Shown here: positions 17,395-24,996 of the stretch, in pieces
How positions within the stretch are numbered: the stretch's first letter is position 1
Layout: each line of letters opens with the position of its first letter
From: Planctomycetaceae bacterium
Lineage (GTDB): Bacteria; Planctomycetota; Planctomycetia; Pirellulales; Pirellulaceae
DNA length: 64,000 bases
Direction of reading: 5' to 3'
Assembly (NCBI GenBank): GCA_007694185.1
Contig: RECD01000117.1
Coordinates: forward strand, 1 to 64,000
Translations under genes and position numbers: made by a program
The notes under the pieces: model-generated
Databases searched by the model: none
What the model was told of the DNA's origin: nothing
Seen by the model: only the letters and a program-made list of their open reading frames with translations

Positions 17395-17459
17395 GGTGGG
17401 ACCGGGGAAATTTGGTTTGGGACTTCGGTGGCGATTGAGAGTGCGAAGCACCGGAACGA

Positions 17460-17591
17460 GCTAGTGCTTTGTTCCAATTCGATTTTCGGGTTGACACACC
17501 GGAGGGCTTGCGCCCTGCCGCTATTTTTGTTAGCGGAACGGCGCGAGCCGTCCGGTCCCACCCTAATTTTCAATGGGAACACAGCACTAGC
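17460..17591. mobile_element. MITE-like element with 20-bp terminal inverted repeats
   Basis: The left end (17460-17479) and the reverse complement of the right end (17572-17591) both begin GCTAGTGCT and agree at 18 of 20 positions. Inside are three further hairpins: AGGGC/GCCCT near 17503-17516, CCGCTA/TAGCGG at 17518-17536, and ACGGC/GCCGT at 17538-17551. Total length is 132 bp and there is no open frame. This is the structure of a non-autonomous miniature transposable element or a compound REP element. No target-site duplication is obvious. It sits between the divergent redoxin and Gfo/Idh genes, where it could affect transcription. Confidence 0.75.
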
Positions 17592-17701
17592 CACGTCGAA
17601 TTCATCGATTTTCGCTAAGTCTACCTGATGGGAATCGGTTATGCTAAGCGTTCTTGCGGGCCGCCCCGCCTTCCCGCCCCGATACTCCTCTGGAGCCAGC
17701 C

Positions 17702-19168
17702 ATGAAATCGACTCGCCTTCCTGCCCTCAATCGCCGCCACTTCCTGCAGGGCACTACCGCCGCCGGCGCGGGCCTGCTGATCACCGGCACGCAAGCTTCC
17801 GGCCAGGTCGTGGGGGCCAATGATCGCCTGCGAGTCGCCGTCATCGGCGTCAACGGCCGCGGCCAAGCGCACATCAGCGGCTACCAATCCCAAGACAACG
17901 TCGAAATCGCCTACCTGGTCGATCCCGATGCGCGGACGCTCGCCGCTTCGTTGAAGAAGGTCCAAGCGTCCCCCGGGGGCCAGTCGTGCGTCGGCGTGGC
18001 GGACATCCGCAAGGTGCTGGAAGACAAAACCGTCGACGCGATTTCGGTCGCCACGCCGAACCATTGGCACTCGCTGATGACGATTTGGGGCGCCCAAGCC
18101 GGTAAGCACGTCTACGTCGAAAAGCCGCTCAGCCACGACGTCGAAGAAGGCCGTGTCGCGGTGGAGGCCCAAAAGAAGTACGGCGTGGTGGTCCAGCACG
18201 GCACCCAAAACCGCAGCAGCGCTCAAATCGCAGGGCTCCACGCAGCCATCCAAGCCGGTAAGTTCGGGCGGCTCAAGATCTCTTACGGTTACTGCTGCAA
18301 GCCCCGAGCGGGAATCGGCTTCAAGCCCGATTCGGACGCTCCGGCGAACCTCGACTGGGACCTGTGGCGCGGCCCGGCCGACATCGACCAGTTCCACGGT
18401 AACCTCGTACACTACAATTGGCACTGGTTCTGGAAAACCGGCAACGGCGACCTGAACAACCAGGGGACTCACCAACTCGACATCGCCCGCTGGGCACTCG
18501 ACACCGACGTCACCCACCCCACCCGCGTGATGGCGATCGGTGGCCGGTTTCAGTGGAAGGACCAAGGCGAAACGCCGAACACGATGATGGCCGTCGCCGA
18601 GTACCCCAACGGCCAGTCCGTCTTCTTCAACGTCCGAAACGTGAATTACTCGGGATACCAGAATCAGGTCGAAAACGAGTATTACTTCGAAGACGGCGGA
18701 CGGATCGTTCGCGGCATTTATTACCCGGCCGGCAGCAAAGAAGGCCAGAAGGTTTCGGTTCCCAACGGCAAAGTGACGCCCGGCGGTAACTGGGGATCGT
18801 TCGTCTCTGCCTGCCGCGCGGGCAAGCCCGAAATGGCCAACGGCAACGCGTTGGATGCCCATTACGGCTGCGTGCTGGGGCACCTGATGAACAACTCGTA
18901 TCGCCTCGGTACGAACGCCCCGTTCAACGTGAAGTCGGGCAAGTTCGGCGACAACCGCGACGCGGCGGAACACTTCGAAAAGCTGCACTCGGTCATGCGG
19001 GATGGTGTCGGCGTTCCCGAAAACGGCAACCAGTACACCGTCGGGCCGTGGCTGACCTTCGACCCCGCCACCGAAACCCATGTCGGCGAAAAGGCGGCCG
19101 AAGCGAATCGTCTGCTGAAGGATCCGAATCGGCCGGGCTTCGAAATCCCGGAAGCCGCCAAGGTCTGA
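17702..19168 (+). CDS. Tat-exported Gfo/Idh/MocA family oxidoreductase
   Basis: 488 residues. The N-terminus has a twin-arginine signal (LNRRHFLQGTTAAGAGLLI). The Rossmann part starts RVAVIGVNGRGQAHI and includes ISVATPNHWHSL and the hallmark HVYVEKPLSHDVEEG. The C-terminal domain has HYNWHWFWKTGNGDLNNQGTHQLDIARWAL, a planctomycete-type version. Such secreted members are abundant in Planctomycetes and are thought to act on sugars in the periplasm with tightly bound NAD(P); substrate unknown. ATG 17702 was chosen because it precedes the Tat motif directly. Confidence 0.93.
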   Translation: MKSTRLPALNRRHFLQGTTAAGAGLLITGTQASGQVVGANDRLRVAVIGVNGRGQAHISGYQSQDNVEIAYLVDPDARTLAASLKKVQASPGGQSCVGVADIRKVLEDKTVDAISVATPNHWHSLMTIWGAQAGKHVYVEKPLSHDVEEGRVAVEAQKKYGVVVQHGTQNRSSAQIAGLHAAIQAGKFGRLKISYGYCCKPRAGIGFKPDSDAPANLDWDLWRGPADIDQFHGNLVHYNWHWFWKTGNGDLNNQGTHQLDIARWALDTDVTHPTRVMAIGGRFQWKDQGETPNTMMAVAEYPNGQSVFFNVRNVNYSGYQNQVENEYYFEDGGRIVRGIYYPAGSKEGQKVSVPNGKVTPGGNWGSFVSACRAGKPEMANGNALDAHYGCVLGHLMNNSYRLGTNAPFNVKSGKFGDNRDAAEHFEKLHSVMRDGVGVPENGNQYTVGPWLTFDPATETHVGEKAAEANRLLKDPNRPGFEIPEAAKV

Positions 19169-19234
19169 TCGCTCGATCAGTCCATCGGGCAGCCCAGCGG
19201 CCGCATCGGTCCCTCGCCACGTCCCGCGGGAAAC

Positions 19235-19603
19235 TCAGTACCGCGGGACTTGCGGGTCGACCGCTTGGCTCCAAAGGTCGATCCCGCCAGCCAGATTCTG
19301 GGCGCCCGAAAAGCCGAGCTGCCGCAGCCCCCTGACCGCGTTCATGCTGCGGCCGCCGTGGTGACAGTGGACGACGATCCGCTTGTCCCGATAAGGCTCG
19401 AGCTCCGACAAGCGGCCCGACAGTTCACCCAGCGGAATCAGCACCGCGCCGGGCAACGAAGCGATTTCGTATTCCGCCGGCTGCCGGACATCCAACAACA
19501 GGAAGTCCTCGCCCCGTCGGATCAACGAGTCGGTCGTCTGAACATCGATCTCGGGCGGGTATTCCGCCGGCTCGCGCGAGGGTTCGTCCGGTGAGCGATT
19601 CAT
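19235..19603 (-). CDS. Rhodanese-like sulfurtransferase domain protein
   Basis: 122 residues comprising one rhodanese domain: LLLDVRQPAEYEIASLPGAVLIPL, then the active-site loop HCHHGGRSMNAV with the nucleophilic Cys and the usual C-x4-R spacing, and a C-terminal LAGGIDLWSQ. It probably transfers sulfane sulfur. The gene starts 22 bp after the hisG stop on the same strand, so it may be cotranscribed with hisG. ATG 19603 is used rather than the TTG two codons upstream. Confidence 0.92.
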   Translation of the reverse strand: MNRSPDEPSREPAEYPPEIDVQTTDSLIRRGEDFLLLDVRQPAEYEIASLPGAVLIPLGELSGRLSELEPYRDKRIVVHCHHGGRSMNAVRGLRQLGFSGAQNLAGGIDLWSQAVDPQVPRY

Positions 19604-19625
19604 GGGCAAGCGGGCTCCGGTTCCG

Positions 19626-20498
19626 TTACAAGCGGCAGTTCGTGATCGCGGTTTCGAACAACGCCGAGGCGCCGATCTGTTCGAGTTTTTCCATCGCTTC
19701 GATGATGTCCCGCCGTGGGACCATCACGCGGACGGAGCAGAACGACGTGTCCTCCAGGTTGGAAACCGTCGGGGAATTGAATCCCGGCGTGATCGCTTCC
19801 GCCTCAGCCAAAAGCTTCCGCGGGATGTTGTATTCCAACAACGAGTAATCCCGCGCGAGCGTGACCCCTTCCAGGCGTCGGACGACACGCTGGGCCGTGG
19901 TCGGGTCGTGGCACGTGCTGCTCTGAATCAAGACCGTCTCGTATTGGCCGATCTCGTCGAGGACCCGCAGACGGTTCGCGGCCAGAGTGCTGCCCGTTTC
20001 GACCAAATCGACGATCGCGTCCGCAACACCCAACTGGATCATCACTTCGACCGAACCCGACAGCGACACGAGATGCGCCGTTGCCCCGTGCCGGGCGAGG
20101 TACCGTTCGGTGAGTGACGGAAAGCTTGTCGCGACACGGGCGCCGTCCAAATCCGCTGCGGAAGCGTATTCCGAATCCTCGGGGACACAGATCGCCAAAC
20201 GGCAGCGACCGACCCCCAATCGCATGCGGATTTCGGCCCGCGCGTCGGATTCCTCCAACAAATCGCTGCCGGTGATCCCCATATCGATGGCCCCCTCGGC
20301 ACACAGCGTCGGGATGTCGTCGGTGCGGAGAAACGTCAGGTCGATCGGCAAGCCGCTGATCCGAGCAAACAAGGCCCGGTCTTGGCGGCGAAACCCGAGC
20401 CCGGCCTGCCGCAGCAGGTCGCCGGCCAATTCGCTGAGACGCCCCTTGCTGGGGATCCCGATCCGCAAGTTGCGGGTCGGTTCGGAAGTTCGATTCAT
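19626..20498 (-). CDS. hisG: ATP phosphoribosyltransferase, long form
   Basis: 290 residues catalysing the first step of histidine synthesis. The catalytic half shows RIGIPSKGRLSE, TFLRTDDIPTLCAEGAIDMGITGSDLLEE and the PRPP loop VDLVETGSTLAANRL. The last 75 residues (EYNIPRKLL to TAITNCRL) form the histidine-binding regulatory domain of the long, HisZ-independent form, so feedback control by histidine is expected. It is preceded on the same strand by hisE with a 120-bp gap; other his genes are not in the window. Confidence 0.95.
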   Translation of the reverse strand: MNRTSEPTRNLRIGIPSKGRLSELAGDLLRQAGLGFRRQDRALFARISGLPIDLTFLRTDDIPTLCAEGAIDMGITGSDLLEESDARAEIRMRLGVGRCRLAICVPEDSEYASAADLDGARVATSFPSLTERYLARHGATAHLVSLSGSVEVMIQLGVADAIVDLVETGSTLAANRLRVLDEIGQYETVLIQSSTCHDPTTAQRVVRRLEGVTLARDYSLLEYNIPRKLLAEAEAITPGFNSPTVSNLEDTSFCSVRVMVPRRDIIEAMEKLEQIGASALFETAITNCRL

Positions 20499-20618
20499 GG
20501 CTGGGTCGATGATTTGCGAAGGGAACTTGAGTCGTGATTGCTGTCGCGAATTGCTCGGTGATCAACTCAGGATGAGCCACCCGGGGATGACAACCGTCAG
20601 GCCGTCGCCAGGTGTCCT

Positions 20619-20957
20619 TCAGCCCGGGTTGCGAGCGGCCTTCTCGACCAGGCCCGACGTCCCTTCTCGGCGAGCCAGTTCCGCGGCGACCTCGTCCAGC
20701 GAAACGCCTCGGAAGGCCAACATCGCCAGTGTGTGGTAGAGCAGGTCTCCGGCTTCGTAGACGAAATGTTCGCGTCCCGCATCGCCCGGTTCCGCCGCCG
20801 CCTCGACCAATTCGCCGGCTTCCTCCAGCAGCTTTCGGCCCAATAGCGGCACGCCGCCTTGCATCAGTTTCGTGGTGTACGAACCGGCCGGCAGCGTTTG
20901 GGCACGTTGGGTCAAGGTGCTCATCAGGCGATCGAGCGGTTCCAGAGACTGCGGCAT
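20619..20957 (-). CDS. hisE: Phosphoribosyl-ATP pyrophosphatase
   Basis: 112 residues of the MazG-like fold: GSYTTKLMQGG, LLGRKLLEEAGELVEAA with the metal-binding Glu residues, and EAGDLLYHTLAMLAFRGVSLDEV, which contains the conserved E-x2-D. It hydrolyses PR-ATP to PR-AMP, the second step of histidine synthesis, and lies upstream of hisG on the same strand. It is a stand-alone HisE, not fused to HisI. Confidence 0.95.
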   Translation of the reverse strand: MPQSLEPLDRLMSTLTQRAQTLPAGSYTTKLMQGGVPLLGRKLLEEAGELVEAAAEPGDAGREHFVYEAGDLLYHTLAMLAFRGVSLDEVAAELARREGTSGLVEKAARNPG

Positions 20958-21009
20958 CGGACCAACCGTCGAAAGGGGTTCATGCGGGTGAGGGTAACGG
21001 GGTGGCGAT

Positions 21010-21393
21010 TCAGCCGCCGACGTTGGTCGCGCCGGTCACCTTGTCACTGAACATCGCCAGGCGACCCAGAACCTGGTCGATCAAATTCGGCTTCACCTCC
21101 CGTTCGTTCAACGCGTCCAGCATGTGGCTGCAGAAGCGAGAGAAGTGCTGCCGCTCGATCCCTCGACCGCGGTGAATTTCGGTCAATTCGGCCCCCGAGT
21201 AATTCGCCGGACCGTCGACCATCGCCGAGATGAACGCGGTCTGCATTCGCTTCAATCGCTCCAGATCGGTATCGGCGAAGAAGTGAGCCAACTCGACATC
21301 GGCCAACACCCGGACGTACATTTCGTCGACCACTGCGGCCACTCCGGCGTGACCGCCCAACGCGTCGTACAGGGTTTCGGGGGCTTCGCTCAT
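21010..21393 (-). CDS. Truncated hemoglobin, group I type
   Basis: 127 residues. The start LYDALGGHAGVAAVVDEMYVRVLADVELAHFF is typical of group I truncated globins. The proximal heme ligand is probably the His in LTEIHRGRGIERQHFSRF. The usual distal Tyr position falls in VVDEMYVRVL. Roles in the family include NO dioxygenation and O2 binding. It lies 52 bp upstream of hisE on the same strand; a link with histidine synthesis is not implied. Confidence 0.9.
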   Translation of the reverse strand: MSEAPETLYDALGGHAGVAAVVDEMYVRVLADVELAHFFADTDLERLKRMQTAFISAMVDGPANYSGAELTEIHRGRGIERQHFSRFCSHMLDALNEREVKPNLIDQVLGRLAMFSDKVTGATNVGG

Positions 21394-21711
21394 CAGCTAT
21401 CACTCGCATGCCGCCTGCCGCGTCAAGTCGGTTGCCACCGAGGGCCAACCCGATCGCGGGGGCGAAAAAACCTTGTGGGCGGGGAACTATCGAGAGCTAA
21501 GCTTGACAAGCGAGCCCGCGATCGTCCAGACCCATCGGAATGGGCTAGGCCGTGCGGCACGCTGGCGACTGGGGCTCGGATCCACCACCGCGCCGGCTCC
21601 CGTGGCCGGTCGGGACCATTTTTTCCCGCTCCGAACGACACGACTTACTTTACCGGTACAGGCCCGGACTTCGAACTCTTGGCGCAGGCCGCTCTCGGCA
21701 CAGGCACACGT
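21394..21711. promoter_or_regulatory. Divergent intergenic region, hemoglobin / DUF368
   Basis: 318 bp between divergent genes. A perfect TTGACA occurs at 21503-21508, but no good -10 element lies 16-18 bp downstream, so no promoter is called with confidence. The plus-strand open frame crossing this region is judged not coding. Nothing else is seen. Confidence 0.35.
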
Positions 21712-22770
21712 ATGGAACCGACGGTTGATGCTCGCCAGCCGAATTCCCTTCCGCCCGCGACCGACACGGCGACGCAGGCACCGGACGCAGCCGGCGATGA
21801 CCGCCTGTGCGTCGGGGTTGTGGGTTCCTCTGGCGGCGACCTGATCAACTTTTTCCGCGGGTTTTGCATGGGGGCCGCGGACACGGTTCCCGGGGTCAGC
21901 GGCGGCACGATCGCGTTGATCTTGGGTCACTACCAACGGTTGCTCAGCGTCTTCGCGCGATTGGATTCCGCGGCGATCCGGCTGCTGGTGGGCCGGCAGT
22001 GGGGCGACCTGTGGCGTTATGCCGACCTGCGATTCGTCCTCGCCCTGCTGGCCGGAATTCTGGTCGGAGCCGCTTCGGTCGCCAACGCGATGCATTGGCT
22101 GCTGGAACACCGGACGGCCGAGACCTATGCCGTCTTTTTCGGCTTGGTGCTGGCCAGCGGATGGGTCGTCTTCCGCTGGATCGAACGTTGGTCGGCGGTC
22201 GCGGTGATCGTGTTGGTAGCCGGCACGGCGGTTTCGTACGCGATCGCCGGCGTCGCCGCGATCGAATTTGGCACGGGCCGCGGCTACCTGTTTCTCGCCG
22301 CGGCGATCGCGATTTGCGCGATGATCCTGCCCGGGATTAGCGGCGCGTTCGTGCTATTGCTGCTCGGGATGTACCACCCCGTGATCGAAATGATCAAGCG
22401 GTTCGCGAGGCTCGATTGGTCGGTCGGCCTGCTGATCGACCTGTCGACCTTCGCCGCCGGTTGCCTAGTCGGCTTGCTGCTCTTTTCTCGCCTGCTTCGC
22501 TGGTGCTTGCGGGCTCACCCCGACACGACCCTGGCCGCGTTGCTCGGCCTGATGATCGGTTCCTCCCGACGGGTGTGGCCGCTGCAACAGCCCACCGAGG
22601 CAACCGCAGAGCTGGCGTTCAAATTCCAGCAGTGGGAACGGGTGCCGCCCAGCGATTGGCCGGGTCAGGTTTGGCCGCTGGTGCTGTTGGCCGCCATCGC
22701 CGCGATCGTTGTGATCGGGGTCGAACGGACGGCCGAGAGGCTTGCGGGTGGTTCGAAAGAGGTAACCTGA
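21712..22770 (+). CDS. DUF368 membrane protein, probable undecaprenyl-phosphate translocase (PopT-like)
   Basis: 352 residues with about nine membrane segments. The duplicated family motif is clear: GAADTVPGVSGGTIALILGHY near the N-terminus and ICAMILPGISGAFVLLLLGMY near the middle, i.e. PG-V/I-SG repeats in inverted halves. DUF368 proteins were recently shown in other bacteria to return polyprenyl phosphate across the membrane for cell-wall synthesis; assignment here is by family. ATG 21712 is chosen; the frame extends upstream over the hemoglobin region without similarity. A polar N-terminal extension of about 40 residues precedes the first helix. Confidence 0.88.
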   Translation: MEPTVDARQPNSLPPATDTATQAPDAAGDDRLCVGVVGSSGGDLINFFRGFCMGAADTVPGVSGGTIALILGHYQRLLSVFARLDSAAIRLLVGRQWGDLWRYADLRFVLALLAGILVGAASVANAMHWLLEHRTAETYAVFFGLVLASGWVVFRWIERWSAVAVIVLVAGTAVSYAIAGVAAIEFGTGRGYLFLAAAIAICAMILPGISGAFVLLLLGMYHPVIEMIKRFARLDWSVGLLIDLSTFAAGCLVGLLLFSRLLRWCLRAHPDTTLAALLGLMIGSSRRVWPLQQPTEATAELAFKFQQWERVPPSDWPGQVWPLVLLAAIAAIVVIGVERTAERLAGGSKEVT

Positions 22771-22844
22771 AGTCGGACAGCTCGCCGCCAGCGAACGCCT
22801 ACCCGTTCGCACAGGGGCGACAGCGGGCGGGCATCGGTTCGCCA

Positions 22845-22872
22845 GGGAACGCGGTGGGAGCAAAGCGTTCCC
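22845..22872. repeat. Inverted repeat between convergent genes
   Basis: GGGAACGC and GCGTTCCC form a perfect 8-bp stem with a 12-nt loop, between the ends of the DUF368 gene and the MFS gene. There is no U-tract, so it may be a dispersed palindrome rather than a classic terminator. Confidence 0.45.
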
Positions 22873-22925
22873 AGCCGAGCCGGCGGCTGACGATGGACGC
22901 TTATCACGTCCGTAACGTTCGAAAA

Positions 22926-24296
22926 TCAGGCCAGCGGTTCTCGTTCGATCGCTTCGGCAACGTCTGCCTCGGTGACTTCTCCGTTGTCGTAATTGCTCAT
23001 CTTGTCCCAGAACGCCACCAAGAAAATGACCGCGATGATGCTGGCCATCGCCGCCGGAACCATCCAAAAGGCTCGCCACTGATCCATCGTCGCCGATAGC
23101 AACTCCGGATCGACGTTCGGCGATTCGACCGAGAACATCCTGGTCAACGACTGCAGGAAGCCGAGTGACTCTTCCGGGCGGCTGGCCGCGATCGCTTCGT
23201 TCAACGCACCGAATTGAGTGACCGTCTTGTTGTGATGCCAGAACGCGACCCAGTAACCGAAGTACATGCCGATCCCCTGAGTGAAGAAAACCAGCATCCC
23301 TTGCGCCTGGCCACGAATGCTCGCGTCGGCGACTTTATCGGTGTACATGAACCCGGTGACAAAGAAGAAGTCGTAGCAAATCCCGTGCAGGGCGATCCCC
23401 AGGAACAACATCCAGGCGACTTGGTCGGGGGCCCCCACCGCGAACAACGCGTAGCGGGCGACCCAAGCCAGCATCCCGATCAGGATCATGTTCTTGACGC
23501 CCAAGCGGCGGAAGAAAAACGGGATCAGCAGCATGAAGACGATTTCGGACATCTGGCCGATCGTCATGCTCGATGCGGTCGCGACAAAGCCGGCATTGCC
23601 TAAGAACATCGAGGTGATCCCGTAGTAATAGGCCAACGGGATGCAGATCAGTGTCGAGCAGACGATGAACACCAAGAACGGCGGGTGGGCGAGCAACGAC
23701 AGGGCGTCGAACATCAACAGCGTTCGTAGATTGACCGCTTTGCCGCGAGCCGGCGGCGGGGTGTGCGGCAGCGTGAAGCTGTAAATCCCCATCACAATCG
23801 AACTGAGTCCGCCGACCCACAGGATTTTGAAGCTGGCGCTCCAGCCCATCGCCCCGACGAATAGGCCGGCCGCGATCCAGCCGATCGTGCCCCAAACCCG
23901 GATACGAGGGAAATCGTTCTGGTCCGGGATGTTCGAAAAGGCGATCGTGTTGCTCAGTCCCAGCGTCGGCATGTAACAGAGCATGTGGCCGATGAACAAC
24001 CACACCATCACGCGACCGTTGCCGGCTTCCGCATACCCGGGCGCCAGGCAGAGCAGCACGCCGCCGATCAAGAACAGTACCCCCATCACCCGCTCCGACG
24101 CGAAAAAACGGTCGGCGACCAAGCCGAGGAACAGGGGGGCCAAGATTGCGGCGAGCGGCGCGCTGCCGAAGGAGCCGGCGCCGAATTCGGCCAACCCGTT
24201 GCTGCCGAGCGCCAACCCCAGCGTGGCAAACCAAGCCCCCCAGACGAAAAACTGGAGGAACATCATCACGCTCAAGCGGCTGGTCACGGACTGCAT
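22926..24296 (-). CDS. MFS transporter, nucleoside:H+ symporter type
   Basis: 456 residues with about 12 membrane helices. The N-terminus (TSRLSVMMFLQFFVWGAWFATLG) and the loop FSNIPDQNDFPRIRVWGTIGWIAAG are characteristic of the NupG/XapB nucleoside transporter family. The C-terminal tail is acidic and cytosolic. The frame is open further upstream to 24479, but the extension is Arg-rich and lacks family similarity, so ATG 24296 is used. Substrate (nucleosides or similar) is a family-based guess. Confidence 0.88.
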   Translation of the reverse strand: MQSVTSRLSVMMFLQFFVWGAWFATLGLALGSNGLAEFGAGSFGSAPLAAILAPLFLGLVADRFFASERVMGVLFLIGGVLLCLAPGYAEAGNGRVMVWLFIGHMLCYMPTLGLSNTIAFSNIPDQNDFPRIRVWGTIGWIAAGLFVGAMGWSASFKILWVGGLSSIVMGIYSFTLPHTPPPARGKAVNLRTLLMFDALSLLAHPPFLVFIVCSTLICIPLAYYYGITSMFLGNAGFVATASSMTIGQMSEIVFMLLIPFFFRRLGVKNMILIGMLAWVARYALFAVGAPDQVAWMLFLGIALHGICYDFFFVTGFMYTDKVADASIRGQAQGMLVFFTQGIGMYFGYWVAFWHHNKTVTQFGALNEAIAASRPEESLGFLQSLTRMFSVESPNVDPELLSATMDQWRAFWMVPAAMASIIAVIFLVAFWDKMSNYDNGEVTEADVAEAIEREPLA

Positions 24297-24996
24297 GGCG
24301 AACTCGAGAAAACGACGGGGCGGGAGAGAAACCAGATCAGGCAGCTCGGGATGGGCCGCAGCCCAGGTCGCTCGGGACCGGCGAGAGCTGAGCAACGGCA
24401 AATCGTAAACGATCCCTCGGCGCGAAGCGAGTAGCAGATCGGACCGTAACCCCCAACTGTCCGAACTGCTGTCCGACAAACTCTCCGGATCGAAGGTCGA
24501 CGCCCAAAAAAGGCCGCTTCGGACTGCTTGCCAAACGAAATCGGCCTGCTTGCTAAAAGAAAATGTGGCAACAAGGCGGGTTCAGCCCCCTGCGGGTGCC
24601 CCGTGACATCAGCAACAGGCCCTCGAAGCTCGGCCTGCCCCCCCACTAGCGGAAATGTACCCGGCGGAAACGCCCCGTTTTGCGACCGAAAAGTCCACAC
24701 GCGGTCGCTGAGCATCGCTTCGCCGCTGAGCGTCGCTTGCCGGCATCGCCTCAATCGCCGTTCCCGCGACCGGCCGCGAGCTCAAAACGGGCCACGGATG
24801 GCTGCGTGGCTGCGGACGGCACCGGAACGGACATTGTGTATTACCGGCACTTTTGGTACCGTCAGCGGCTGAAATTGCCCTGACACCGGGTCACGGCATC
24901 CGCCCGTTTCCTCTAGCCCCCTGTTTTCCGCGACCCGCGAGATCGCTCGTTCAGAGCCACCGCCGGATCGAGGATGAAACACGAGACATTTCCCTC
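24297..24996. other. 700-bp gene-free region upstream of rpsA
   Basis: No supported gene is seen on either strand. The divergent flanking genes (MFS minus, rpsA plus) make this a two-way regulatory region. An A-rich segment (24505-24565) and a TTGTGT..TGGTACC stretch near 24834-24860 are weak promoter candidates. No tRNA, tmRNA or RNase P signature was found by eye. The open frame reaching rpsA from 24853 is not homologous to S1 before 24997. Confidence 0.4.

Noticed and set aside
17639-19081. 480-codon minus-strand frame over the Gfo/Idh gene
   Set aside because: Antisense shadow of a well-supported oxidoreductase.
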